Part shown: piece by piece, positions 48,535 through 57,334 of the stretch
Layout: each line of letters opens with the position of its first letter
Position numbering within the stretch: position 1 is the first letter of the stretch
The notes under the pieces: model-generated
Told to the model about the DNA's origin: nothing
The model's input: only the letters and a program-made list of their open reading frames with translations
Databases searched by the model: none
Assembly: GCF_014596085.1 (NCBI RefSeq)
Contig: NZ_JACCJY010000019.1
Span: forward strand, 62,001 to 126,000
DNA length: 64,000 nucleotides
Source: Azospirillum tabaci
Lineage (GTDB): Bacteria > Pseudomonadota > Alphaproteobacteria > Azospirillales > Azospirillaceae
Direction of reading: 5' to 3'
Position numbers and translations under genes: made by a program

Positions 48535-48890
48535 CTAAGCCCGCGGAACGAATTCCGGATTCGTCAGAGCCCGTTTGGAAATGGTGATGGGCGGCTGTTT
48601 CTGTTCCAAGCTCTGCCAGTCGATGCCGTCCCTCCGCGGGCGGACCCCGCCCCCGAACTCGTCCAGCCGGCCGGTCATCACGGTCGGTTTGCGTGCGGCT
48701 TCGGCGGCCTCGGCGGCAAGCCGCTGGCGTTCCCCGACCTGGGCAAGGCGACGGCGCAACCCCGCGCAAAGGGCTCGAAATCGGCGCGCTCGAACAGCCC
48801 CTCGGCGCGACAGGCCGCACAACCTTCTGTCCACCGCTCCAAGGAAAGCTCCGGACGGAACAATCGGCGGGCCGGCGTCGGTGTACTCAC
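48535..48890 (-). pseudogene. possible frameshifted small gene, function unknown
   Basis: Two overlapping minus-strand frames look coding in sequence. The upstream part, from a GTG at 48890, reads RPELSLERWTEGCAACRAEG then FERADFEPFAR. The second, from about 48770 to 48535, reads RLAQVGERQRLAAEAAEAAR and ends in TNPEFVPRA. Joining them by one frameshift at a GCGCGGGG-type run near 48770 would give one protein of about 118 residues. It has no recognised domain. It lies in the 464-base gap (48453-48916) between the RTX and aminotransferase-fold genes. Otherwise this gap is empty. Confidence 0.3.
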
Positions 48891-48916
48891 GGCATCGGGA
48901 TTGCGGTCCGAGTGGC

Positions 48917-50275
48917 CTACCCGATCGCCCGCGCGAGAATCGCCAAAGCCCGGTCCAGCTCGGTGCGTGAAACGGTCAGAGGTGGGGACAAGGTCAGGAC
49001 CGTTCCCTGCGATATCTTCAGGCTCAATCCATGGCGGAGAGCCGCATAGAAGGCCGCCTCAGCCCGGTCGGCGGCGTCGCGGCCCTCGTGATCGGCCAAT
49101 TCCACGCCGATCAGCAGCCCCGCTCCCCGGATGCCGGCCACGCCGGGCGTCTTCGCCGTCAGGTCGTGCAGACGGTCCAGCGCATGGACTCCCAGTTCGG
49201 CGGCCCGCTCCACCAGCCCTTCGTCCCGAACGATGTCCAGGGTGGTCAGACCGGCACGGGCGAGCAGCGGGTTCTTTTCGTGGGTGTAATGACCGAGCGC
49301 GCGGTCGGCGGCCACGTCCAGCCCGGCGCGGGCGATCACCGCCGCCAGCGGCAGCATGGCGCCGCCCAGCGCCTTGCCCAGAACCAGGATGTCCGGCCGC
49401 GCACCGAAGGGTTCGTGGCTGAACAGGCTGCCGGTCTTGCCGAGGCCGGTCGGAATCTCATCGAAAACCAGCAGGGCGCCGGCCGCGTCGCAGGCCCGCC
49501 GCACCTCGGCCCAGAAGCCCGGCGGCGGAACGTAGGGAACGGCGCGCACCGGCTCCGCCACGACGGCGGCGACATCTCCCTCCTTCTCAAGCACATAGCG
49601 CAGCATGCGCGCGCAGGTCATCCGGCAGGCGTCGAGGTCGGGGCCGCCGCCGGGGGCGGGGGCGAAACCGTAGGGGCAGCGCGCGCAGGCGAAGGGCGCA
49701 ACATGCTCGGTTCCCGGCAGCAGCGGCCCGATCCCGTGCGAGCGGAACAGCGCCTCGCCGCCAACGCCGGAGGCGCCGAAGCCGGCGCCGTGAAAAGCGT
49801 CCCAGAAGGAGACCGTCTTGAAGCGGCCGGTGGCGACGCGGGCGAGCTTCAGCGCGATCTCGATCCCTTCCGATCCGCCGGGGGCGAACAGCACGCGGCT
49901 GCCGGGGCCGGTCGGCGCCAACGCCGCCAGACGCTCCGCCAGTTCCGCCGCGGGTTCGCAGGCGAAGCGGCGTGGGGCGAAGGTCAGCCCATCCATCTGC
50001 GCCTTCAACGCCGCGACCATTCGAGGATGGGCATAGCCGATGTGATGAACGCTGTTGCCGTGAAAATCCATAAAGCGGCGGCCGTCCATGTCCTCGATCC
50101 AGATGCCTTCCGCCTTGCGGATGGCCGAAAGACAGGGCGTGGACAGGGATTGCCGCAGGAAGGCGGCGGCGTCGCGCTCCACCAATGCGCGCGACCGTGG
50201 GCCGAGCGCCTCCGCCATCCAGCGGGCGCGGCGTGGCCCGAGATTGATGTCGCCTTCGGAGCGATCGGCCTGCAT
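48917..50275 (-). CDS. pbfA: class-III PLP enzyme of the phosphonate cluster, probable (R)-1-hydroxy-2-aminoethylphosphonate ammonia-lyase
   Basis: A 452-residue PLP fold-type I protein. The PLP Lys301 lies in LVLGKALGGAMLPLAAV, DEIPTGLGKTG is the cofactor-ring Asp region, and MDFHGNSVHHIGYAHPRMV is at residues 70-88. The CARCPYGFAPA segment is unusual for plain aminotransferases. Class-III-fold enzymes sitting beside phnW/phnX have been shown to be lyases that convert 1-hydroxy-2-aminoethylphosphonate to phosphonoacetaldehyde and ammonia. The assignment here is from gene context and fold; an ordinary aminotransferase remains possible. GAGGAAG precedes the ATG. Last gene of the operon. Confidence 0.75.
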   Translation of the reverse strand: MQADRSEGDINLGPRRARWMAEALGPRSRALVERDAAAFLRQSLSTPCLSAIRKAEGIWIEDMDGRRFMDFHGNSVHHIGYAHPRMVAALKAQMDGLTFAPRRFACEPAAELAERLAALAPTGPGSRVLFAPGGSEGIEIALKLARVATGRFKTVSFWDAFHGAGFGASGVGGEALFRSHGIGPLLPGTEHVAPFACARCPYGFAPAPGGGPDLDACRMTCARMLRYVLEKEGDVAAVVAEPVRAVPYVPPPGFWAEVRRACDAAGALLVFDEIPTGLGKTGSLFSHEPFGARPDILVLGKALGGAMLPLAAVIARAGLDVAADRALGHYTHEKNPLLARAGLTTLDIVRDEGLVERAAELGVHALDRLHDLTAKTPGVAGIRGAGLLIGVELADHEGRDAADRAEAAFYAALRHGLSLKISQGTVLTLSPPLTVSRTELDRALAILARAIG

Positions 50276-50292
50276 CGGAGCTTCCTCGTGGA

Positions 50293-51537
50293 TCAGCCGG
50301 CGGTCTTGCCGGAACGGGCGGCGGCGCAGGCGGCGCGCAGCGATGGAGAAAAGGGATCGACCGCACCCAGTCGGCCGGGAGCGAAGGGGGAGAGGTCGAT
50401 CGGTGCCACCTCTCCCAGGGCCAGCGCCGCCACCGCTTGCCCGATGCCGCCCGACGCAGCGATTCCGGCACCGCAACAGCCCGTCGCCATCAGCAGGCCC
50501 TCCACTTCCGGAACGGCTCCCAGGACGAAGCGGCCGTCAACGGTGTAGGTCGAGAGGCCGGACAGATAATGGGCGATGCCGGCCTGGAACAGCGGCGGAC
50601 AGAGCCGGGCCAGTGGCCGCCATCCCTCCTCCAGCGTCTCCCAGCCGCCATCGGAGTCAGCGAGGTCGAGGCCCCCGGTGTCGTTGGGCAGCGCCGCCGG
50701 ATCGAAGGCCACCGACCGGCGGCCCCGCAGCCCGAACAGCAGCGCCCCCAGCTCGGGCCGGGCGTAGGCGCCGGCGTCGGGCATCACCAGCGTGGGCAGG
50801 CCGTGCGGGAACAGGTCCGGGCGCGGTTCGGTGATCCAGTACTGGCTGCGCACCGGCGCCTGCGGCAGCCCGACCCCGACGGTCCAGGCGAGCCCCGCCG
50901 CCCAGGCCCCGGCGGCGTTCACCACAACCGGCGCCGCAATGAAGCCCCGGTCGGTGTCGATTCCGGCGACGCGGCCATGCTCCATGCGCACCGCCCGCAC
51001 GGACAACCCACTCCGGACCCGGACGCCGGCACGCCGCGCCGACCGGCGGTAGGCGTCGGCCAGCCGCACAGGGTCGATGAAGCCGTCCAGCGGCATGAAG
51101 AGGGCGCGCCCGACCGCCTCCGCCGACAGGCAGGGGGCGAGGCGGGCGGCCTCCTCGCCGTCCAGCCATTCGAAGGGATCGGTGCCATCGGCAGTCAGGC
51201 CGTGCAGCGCCTCGACGCGAGCCGAGCTGGCGGCGACATGCAACGTGCCGAACCGGCGCAAGCCGAGATCCTCGCCCAGCTCCTCTTCCAGCGACGCGAT
51301 GGCGTCGTAGGTGCCGCGCACCAGCGCCGCCGTCGCCGCGTCGCCGCGGGCGCGGGTCAACAGGGCGGCGGCCCGCGCCGTGGCCTGGGTAGCCGGCGGG
51401 TGGCGGTCCACCACCAGCACCGACCGGCAGCCGCGCCGGCCCAACGCCCAGGCGACCGCGAGCCCGAGTATTCCGGCGCCGGCCACCACCACATCGGCCC
51501 GGTCGATCGCCGGAGCGGCGGGGTGACCAGCCGTCAC
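50293..51537 (-). CDS. FAD-dependent oxidoreductase of the phosphonate cluster (DAO/glycine-oxidase family)
   Basis: A 414-residue flavoenzyme with the FAD motif ADVVVAGAGILGLAVAWALG and, near the C-terminus, GLLMATGCCGAGIAASGGIG. DAO-family oxidases are frequent in AEP clusters and are reported to oxidise AEP or its N-methyl derivatives, giving phosphonoacetaldehyde or AEP. Which of these it does cannot be read from sequence. The GTG start overlaps the phnX stop (GTGA), and the lyase gene begins 17 bases on. Confidence 0.83.
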   Translation of the reverse strand: MTAGHPAAPAIDRADVVVAGAGILGLAVAWALGRRGCRSVLVVDRHPPATQATARAAALLTRARGDAATAALVRGTYDAIASLEEELGEDLGLRRFGTLHVAASSARVEALHGLTADGTDPFEWLDGEEAARLAPCLSAEAVGRALFMPLDGFIDPVRLADAYRRSARRAGVRVRSGLSVRAVRMEHGRVAGIDTDRGFIAAPVVVNAAGAWAAGLAWTVGVGLPQAPVRSQYWITEPRPDLFPHGLPTLVMPDAGAYARPELGALLFGLRGRRSVAFDPAALPNDTGGLDLADSDGGWETLEEGWRPLARLCPPLFQAGIAHYLSGLSTYTVDGRFVLGAVPEVEGLLMATGCCGAGIAASGGIGQAVAALALGEVAPIDLSPFAPGRLGAVDPFSPSLRAACAAARSGKTAG

Positions 51538-52364
51538 GGCTTCTCGCCGCGGGCCAGACGCGCCTCGATGGCGTCGAGCAGCGGCAGCGCCTCGGCCAGC
51601 GAGCGGGCCACATAATGGGCGCCGGCCCGCGCCAGACGGTCGGCGGCGGCTTGGTGCAGAGCCTCCCGCCGCTCGGTGGACAGCGCCTGCCAGTCGGCGA
51701 GCGGCAAGCCCACTTCGTTGCCGGTGTCGGCCACCGCGATGGTCCACATGCCGGCGTTCAGTCCCTCTTCCACATCCACCACGGTGTCGCCGATCTTCAC
51801 GCAGGCTTCGACGGGAGACACCGACAGTTCGATCACGCAGCGCAGAGCCATCGCCGGCCCCGGCCGCCCGGCCGGCGTCTCGCCCGCGCAGACGGTGACG
51901 TCGGGCTTGTAGCCCTGGGCGGCGGCGACGCGCTGCACCACGTCCATCACCGGACGGGGATAGCCGGTGGTCGAGCCGATCTTCAGCCCGCGTGCCCGCA
52001 TGGCGGCGACCGTCTCGGCGGCGCCGGGGATCAGGTCGGAATGCCGTTCCACCACCTCGACCTGCAAGGGAAGGAAGGTGTCGTAGAGGCGGTCGACGTC
52101 GGCATCGGTCGGGGCGGCGCCATGGACGGCGATCCAGGCGTCCGTCACCGGGGTCATGCGGGTGATCGCCTGGATGTGGTGCCATTTGGCCATGCCCATC
52201 GGGGCGCGGGCCTGCTCCAGCGTGATCGTGACGCCAGACCGGCGGAACGCTTCCATGAAGGCGCCGGCCGGGGCGAGGCAACCATGGTCCACCGTGGTTC
52301 CAGCCCAGTCGAGGACCACCGCCTGGAGCGGACCGGTGTAGCGGCGCGAATAGACGAAGCTCAT
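51534..52364 (-). CDS. phnX: phosphonoacetaldehyde hydrolase
   Basis: A 276-residue HAD-superfamily phosphonatase, cutting phosphonoacetaldehyde to acetaldehyde and phosphate. The nucleophile is Asp19 in VVLDWAGTTVD. The cap-domain Schiff-base lysine is Lys60 in MGMAKWHHIQAIT. The loop ACVKIGDTVVDVEEGLNAGM carries the metal-site Asp residues. The gene lies 29 bases after phnW and overlaps the oxidase gene by four bases. An upstream TTG adds eleven residues without similarity. Confidence 0.96.
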   Translation of the reverse strand: MSFVYSRRYTGPLQAVVLDWAGTTVDHGCLAPAGAFMEAFRRSGVTITLEQARAPMGMAKWHHIQAITRMTPVTDAWIAVHGAAPTDADVDRLYDTFLPLQVEVVERHSDLIPGAAETVAAMRARGLKIGSTTGYPRPVMDVVQRVAAAQGYKPDVTVCAGETPAGRPGPAMALRCVIELSVSPVEACVKIGDTVVDVEEGLNAGMWTIAVADTGNEVGLPLADWQALSTERREALHQAAADRLARAGAHYVARSLAEALPLLDAIEARLARGEKP

Positions 52365-52393
52365 GGGATCGGACTTTCGTGGGACAGGGAGGA

Positions 52394-53503
52394 TCAAGGA
52401 GCGCCCGACGCGACGCCCATCTCGGCCAGCGTGGCGCGGACCGCGGCGACGGCGGCGGTCATCTCTGCCGCCCCCAACTGACCGATGCAGCCGATGCGGA
52501 AGCTGTCGGCCACCGTCAGCTTGCCGGGATAGATGACGAAACCGCGCTCGCGCAGGCGGTCGTAGAATTCGGCGAAGACGAAGGCCGGGTCGGCGGGCAT
52601 GCGGAAAGTGACGATGATCGGCGCCTGCAGGGCGTCGGGCAGCAACGTCTGGAATCCCAGCGTCCGCATGCCGTCCACCAGGATGCGGCAGTTGTCGGCG
52701 TAGCGGCGGCCGCGGCCCTCCACTCCGCCTTCAGCCTCGTGCTCGGCCAGCGCCCGGCCGAAGGCGGCGATCACGTGGGTGGGCGGGGTGAAGCGCCATT
52801 GGGCGTTGGCCTCGAATCCGCGCCACTGGTCGTGCAGGTCGAGCGTCAGCGCGTGGGCGTTTCCAGCGGCGGCGGCGAGCGCGTCGCGATCCACGATCAC
52901 GAAGCCGAAGCCGGGCGCCCCCTGCAGGCATTTGTTGGACGAGGCGGCCACCGCCTCGAACGGCACGGTGGCGCGCGACAGCGGCAGGGCGCCGAAGGAA
53001 CTCATGGCATCGATCAGCAGGCGCCGGCCGTGCGTCGCCGTCACCCGCGCCACGTCCTCCACCGGGTTCAGCAGGCCGGCGGTGGTTTCGCATTGGACGA
53101 CGGCCACATGGCTAACCGTCGGGTCGGCGGCCAGGGCGGCGTCAAGCGCCGCGGGAGAGGCCGGCACGTCTTCCGGCGTTTCGATCATGGTGACGGAGCG
53201 GCCCGCCACCTCGGCGATGCGGACCATGCGCTTGCCATAGGCGCCGTTGACCAGAACCAGCAACCGGCCCGTGCGCGGCACCAACGTGCCGATCATGGCC
53301 TCCACGGCGAAGGTGCCGGAGCCCTGGACCGGAACCGCCACATGGGTGCCGGCGGCGTCCACAAGCTGGGTCAGGCGGGCGCGCATGTGGGTGTTGATGG
53401 CGATGAATTCCCCGTCCCGCGAACCGTAGTCGCGCAGCATCGCCTCTTTCACGGTGCGCGTGGTGGTCAGGGGGCCGGGGGTGAGCAGCAAGGGATCGGG
53501 CAT
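52394..53503 (-). CDS. phnW: 2-aminoethylphosphonate--pyruvate transaminase
   Basis: A 369-residue class-V aminotransferase, converting AEP and pyruvate to phosphonoacetaldehyde and L-alanine. LLLTPGPLTTTRTVKEAMLR is the N-terminal signature of the family, and SSNKCLQGAPGFGFV holds the PLP lysine near residue 190. First gene of the phnW-phnX-oxidase-lyase operon and divergent from the LysR gene, with a 93-base promoter gap between the two start codons. Confidence 0.96.
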   Translation of the reverse strand: MPDPLLLTPGPLTTTRTVKEAMLRDYGSRDGEFIAINTHMRARLTQLVDAAGTHVAVPVQGSGTFAVEAMIGTLVPRTGRLLVLVNGAYGKRMVRIAEVAGRSVTMIETPEDVPASPAALDAALAADPTVSHVAVVQCETTAGLLNPVEDVARVTATHGRRLLIDAMSSFGALPLSRATVPFEAVAASSNKCLQGAPGFGFVIVDRDALAAAAGNAHALTLDLHDQWRGFEANAQWRFTPPTHVIAAFGRALAEHEAEGGVEGRGRRYADNCRILVDGMRTLGFQTLLPDALQAPIIVTFRMPADPAFVFAEFYDRLRERGFVIYPGKLTVADSFRIGCIGQLGAAEMTAAVAAVRATLAEMGVASGAP

Positions 53504-53582
53504 CGCGCCTCTCCTCCTTTTGGGGGGCGGTGGGGTGGACCTTTCTGACGCGCTCGGGCATCATAACTCCAATCAATTCTGC

Positions 53583-53596
53583 CTATGGTCTCATAG
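53583..53596. promoter_or_regulatory. inverted repeat (candidate LysR operator) in the phnW/lysR gap
   Basis: CTATG-GTCT-CATAG is a perfect inverted repeat that ends at the base before the LysR start codon. LysR-type proteins bind such near-palindromes to control themselves and the divergent operon. The half-sites include T-N10-A, close to but not exactly T-N11-A. Confidence 0.5.
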
Positions 53597-54481
53597 ATGA
53601 AATCCATGAACGTCGCGCAACTCCGCGCCTTCCACACCGTGGCGGCGGAGGGAGGGTTCACCAAGGCGGCCCGGCTGCTGAACGTCACCCAGCCCACGCT
53701 GTCGCAGGAGGTGAAGGCGCTGGAAGAGGCGTATGGCGTCCTGCTGCTGGACCGTTCCCGCCGCACGGTAACCCCGACCAGCATCGGCGAGGGGCTGTTC
53801 GCCATCACCCGCCGTCTGTTCGCGGCGGAGCAGGAGGCGCTGGAACTGCTGGCCGGGGCGCGGCTTCTGGACGCGGGGACTCTGACGGTGGGGGCGGACG
53901 GGCCGGTGCACGCCATGCCGCTGATCGCCGCCTTCACCCGGCAGCATCCGGGACCGAGGATTTCGCTTACCGTCGGCAACACCCAAACCTTGCTGGCGGG
54001 GCTTCTGGACACGCGCATCGACGTGGCGGTGCTGGCCGACGCGCCGGGCGATTCACGGCTGCATGTGCTGCCGCTGCGCCGCGATCCGGTGCAGGCGTTG
54101 TTTCCCCGTGGCCATGCGCTGGCCCGGCGGCGGGCGGTGTCGTTGAAGGATCTGACCGATCAGCGGTTGATCCTGCGCGAACCGGGATCGGTCACCCGCC
54201 GTTTGATCGAACGGGCGTTTGAAAATGCCAGCCTGCCCATGGGCGATACCCTGGACATCGAAAGCCGCGAGGCGGTGGTGGAAGCGGTGGCCGCGGGCCT
54301 GGGCGTCGGCTTCATCTCGGCGGCGGAATTCACCGGAGACCCGCGTCTGGTGCTGGTGCCCGTCGCCGGTGCGGCGCTGGAGATGGACGAATACGTCATC
54401 TGCCTGCGCGAACGCCGCCGTCTGGCGGTGGTGCGCGCGTTCCTGGACATCGCGCGGGAGAGGGCGCCGGCAGCCCTGTGA
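53597..54481 (+). CDS. LysR-family regulator of phosphonate use
   Basis: A 294-residue LTTR with an N-terminal winged helix-turn-helix (FTKAARLLNVTQPTLSQEVK, then LLLDRSRRTVTPTSIGEGLF) and a periplasmic-binding-type effector domain (about 92-290). Placed between the phnW operon and the AEP transporter and divergent from phnW, it most likely activates both, with AEP or a breakdown product as effector. The first ATG gives MKSMNV; an ATG at 53606 is equally possible. It converges with the permease gene, 24 bases apart. Confidence 0.88.
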   Translation: MKSMNVAQLRAFHTVAAEGGFTKAARLLNVTQPTLSQEVKALEEAYGVLLLDRSRRTVTPTSIGEGLFAITRRLFAAEQEALELLAGARLLDAGTLTVGADGPVHAMPLIAAFTRQHPGPRISLTVGNTQTLLAGLLDTRIDVAVLADAPGDSRLHVLPLRRDPVQALFPRGHALARRRAVSLKDLTDQRLILREPGSVTRRLIERAFENASLPMGDTLDIESREAVVEAVAAGLGVGFISAAEFTGDPRLVLVPVAGAALEMDEYVICLRERRRLAVVRAFLDIARERAPAAL

Positions 54482-54505
54482 CCGTGCCGGCGCTTCACGC
54501 GACGA

Positions 54506-56194
54506 TCAGCGTCTCCGCCATGTCTGGGTGCGCTGGGACAACCAGTGGGACGCGCCGGTATGCAGCAGGCGCACGGCGGCGGAGGTGTAGACGATCATCA
54601 TCGCCATCGCGGCCGCCCCGGCGATCTCACCCGCATCGTCCATGTTCAGAACCGCGACCGAGGCGGGCTTGGTGTCGGGAGCGTAGAGGAACACCACCGC
54701 CGACACCGTGGTCATGGCGTTGACGAAGAAATAGAGGGCGATGTCGAGGATGGCCAGGAGGCACAGCGGCACCGTCACTCGGAAGAAGGTGCGCCACACC
54801 GGCACCTTCAGGCTGGCGGAGACGGATTCGAACTCCGCATCCAACTGCTTCAGCGCCGTGGCAGCGGTCAGGTGGCTGACGGTGTAGAAATGCACCACCG
54901 TGGACAGCACCAGGATTCCCATGGTGCCATAGAGCGCGTTCATCGGGTTGCCGGGGTGGTTGAAGAAGAAGATGTAGGCCAGGCCCAGCACCATCCCCGG
55001 CACCGCCAGCGGCAGGATCGCCAGCAACCGCACCGCCGCCTTGATCCCCGCCGACGCCGGGCCGCGTTCCACCAGATAGGCCCCGGCGAACACCGTCACG
55101 GTGCCGATCACCGCCGTCAGCCCCGCCAGGATCAGGCTGTTGCCGTAGGACCGCCACCCCGTCTCATCCACCTCGGCGAAGGCGTAGTGCGCCAGCGTCG
55201 GGGTCAGATCGTACGGCCAGTAGCGGATCAGGGACGCGAAGGCCGCCGTGCCCAGGATGCCGGCCAGCAGGCCGGCGATGAGCGTGCACAGGGCGAACAT
55301 CGCCCCATCGCACCACGGGCGGCGCGACGGGACATAGGGCACGGAGCGGGCTGACAGCAAGGCGGTCTGCTTGCGCTGGCCGATCCAGTCGGCGGCAAAG
55401 GCGAGCACCGCCGGCAGCAGCAGCACCATGCCGACCACCGCCCCCATGCCGAAATTCTGCTGGCCGACCACCTGCTTGTAGACGTCGGTCGCCAGCACGT
55501 TGTACTGGCCGCCCACCACCTTGGGCACGCCGAAGTCGGTGATGACCAAGGTGAACACCACGAACACCGCCGAAATCAGGCCATAGCGCGCGCCGGGCAC
55601 GGTGATGGTGAAGAACCGCCGCAGCGGCCCGGCCCCCAGGGATTCCGCCGCCTCGTAAAGCCGGGCGTCGGCGGTGGACAGAGCGACCGTCAGGATCATC
55701 ACCGCATGGGGGAAAGTGTAGAACACCTCCCCCAGGACGATCCCGATGGGGCCATAGATGCTCTCTCCCATCAGCAGGAAGCGCAACGGCCCCTGGTTGC
55801 CGAACAGATAGACCAGCGATATTCCCGGCAACAGCGACGGCGCCAAAATGGGGATCTGCGCCAGCGCCTTGAACACGCCCTTGCCCGGCATGGCCGTGCG
55901 GGTGATGGCGTAGGCGTAGGCGAAGGCCAGGAGCGTGGTGATGATGGTGGACACCAGCGCAATGGTCACGCTGTTGCCGATGGATTGCGACAGCGACGGC
56001 GTGTCGAGAAAGGCGATGTAGTTCGCCAGCCCGACGAAGGCGTCGTTGCGGTCGTACACGCTGCGCAACGCGACCATCACCAGGGGCAGCACGATGAAGG
56101 CCACCAGGAACAAACCCAGCAGCACCAGCACCCCATCCAGAACCAGGGAGTCGCCGGTGCGCTTCATGCGCAGGGGAAGGGTTTTGGCGTGCAT
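54506..56194 (-). CDS. phnU: AEP ABC transporter permease (two fused permease domains)
   Basis: A 562-residue inner-membrane protein with two BPD-type permease halves of about six helices each. Each half has the EAA-loop that contacts the ATPase (EAAESLGAGPLRRFFTITVP near residue 175 and a more divergent VSASLKVPVWRTFFRVTVP near 460). This matches the fused permease of the second type of 2-aminoethylphosphonate transporter. Last gene of the transporter operon; its ATG is four bases after the ATPase stop. Confidence 0.88.
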   Translation of the reverse strand: MHAKTLPLRMKRTGDSLVLDGVLVLLGLFLVAFIVLPLVMVALRSVYDRNDAFVGLANYIAFLDTPSLSQSIGNSVTIALVSTIITTLLAFAYAYAITRTAMPGKGVFKALAQIPILAPSLLPGISLVYLFGNQGPLRFLLMGESIYGPIGIVLGEVFYTFPHAVMILTVALSTADARLYEAAESLGAGPLRRFFTITVPGARYGLISAVFVVFTLVITDFGVPKVVGGQYNVLATDVYKQVVGQQNFGMGAVVGMVLLLPAVLAFAADWIGQRKQTALLSARSVPYVPSRRPWCDGAMFALCTLIAGLLAGILGTAAFASLIRYWPYDLTPTLAHYAFAEVDETGWRSYGNSLILAGLTAVIGTVTVFAGAYLVERGPASAGIKAAVRLLAILPLAVPGMVLGLAYIFFFNHPGNPMNALYGTMGILVLSTVVHFYTVSHLTAATALKQLDAEFESVSASLKVPVWRTFFRVTVPLCLLAILDIALYFFVNAMTTVSAVVFLYAPDTKPASVAVLNMDDAGEIAGAAAMAMMIVYTSAAVRLLHTGASHWLSQRTQTWRRR

Positions 56195-56198
56195 GGGG

Positions 56199-57257
56199 TC
56201 ACGCCACCGGATAGACGCGCAGATGCTCCGCCGGCAAGGTCACCGGCAGGCGGTCGCCGGTGGCAAGCCGGTGGTCGCGCACGAGGTTGGCCGAGAAGTC
56301 GGCGGTCAGCGGCTGCGCCCCGAACCCGTCGGCGGCCAGCCGCACCCGGTGGAACGGCCCCAGGAATTCCATGGCTTCGATGCGCATGTCGACGGTGTTC
56401 ACGGGGCCGGGGCGGTGGATCACCACATCCTCCGGCCGCACGCACACGGTCACGTCGGCCCCCGGAGTCAGAGGCTGATCGCTGTGCAGATGGACCGATC
56501 CCAGACGGATACGCCCGGAGTCGTCCACCGAGCCCTTCAGGAAATTCATGGTGCCGACGAAATCGGCGATGAAGGGGGTGGCCGGCGCCCGGTAGATGGC
56601 GCCGGGCGTGCCGGTCTGGACGATCTCGCCGTGGTTCATCACCACGATGCGGTCGGCCATGGTCAGCGCTTCCTCCTGGTCGTGGGTGACCATGATGGTG
56701 GTGATGCCCAGCCGGCAATGAAGCTCGCGGATCTGCCGGCGCAGGTGCAGCCGCACCTGGGCGTCCAGCGCCGACAGCGGTTCGTCCAGCAGCAAGAGGC
56801 CCGGCGACGGCGCCAGCGCGCGGGCAAGCGCCACCCGCTGTTGCTGTCCGCCGGAAAGCTGGGAAGGGAACTTCGCGCCGATGTCCGGCAGACCGATCAG
56901 GGCGAGCAGCTCGCGCACCCGCTCCTCCTCCGCCTTGCGCTTGAGCTTCAGGCCGTAGGCGATGTTGCGGGCGACCGTCAGGTTGGGGAACAGGGCGTAG
57001 GACTGGAACACGATGCCGTAGTCGCGCGCCGACGGCGGCAGCCGCGACACGTCGCGCCCACCGATTTCCACCGTCCCTGCCGTCTGCGGGTCCAGGCCGG
57101 CGATGATGCGCAGCAAGGTGGTCTTGCCGCAGCCGGACGGCCCCAGGAAACAGACGAATTCACCCCGTTCGATGTCGAGCGAGACATCCTTGAGCGCCTG
57201 GAAGGCGCCGAAGCTCTTGACGACGTTGGAAAGGCGCAGGTACGGCGTCGCGGTCAT
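56199..57257 (-). CDS. phnT: AEP ABC transporter ATP-binding protein
   Basis: A 352-residue ATPase of the PotA/FbpC type. Walker A GPSGCGKTTLLR, Q-loop FQSYALFPN, signature LSGGQQQRVALARAL and Walker B LLLLDEPLSALD are followed by VTHDQEEAL. A C-terminal TOBE domain starts near residue 280 (VTVCVRPEDVVIHRP). GAGG lies before ATG 57257. It is in the middle of the transporter operon and couples ATP hydrolysis to AEP import. The in-frame region upstream of 57257 is not coding. Confidence 0.9.
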   Translation of the reverse strand: MTATPYLRLSNVVKSFGAFQALKDVSLDIERGEFVCFLGPSGCGKTTLLRIIAGLDPQTAGTVEIGGRDVSRLPPSARDYGIVFQSYALFPNLTVARNIAYGLKLKRKAEEERVRELLALIGLPDIGAKFPSQLSGGQQQRVALARALAPSPGLLLLDEPLSALDAQVRLHLRRQIRELHCRLGITTIMVTHDQEEALTMADRIVVMNHGEIVQTGTPGAIYRAPATPFIADFVGTMNFLKGSVDDSGRIRLGSVHLHSDQPLTPGADVTVCVRPEDVVIHRPGPVNTVDMRIEAMEFLGPFHRVRLAADGFGAQPLTADFSANLVRDHRLATGDRLPVTLPAEHLRVYPVA

Positions 57258-57334
57258 GGCAGCCTCATATGCGTACGAACACGCTCGCCACGGCCCCCAT
57301 CGGACGGGAGCCGCGGCGAGGCGGAGCGGTGGAC

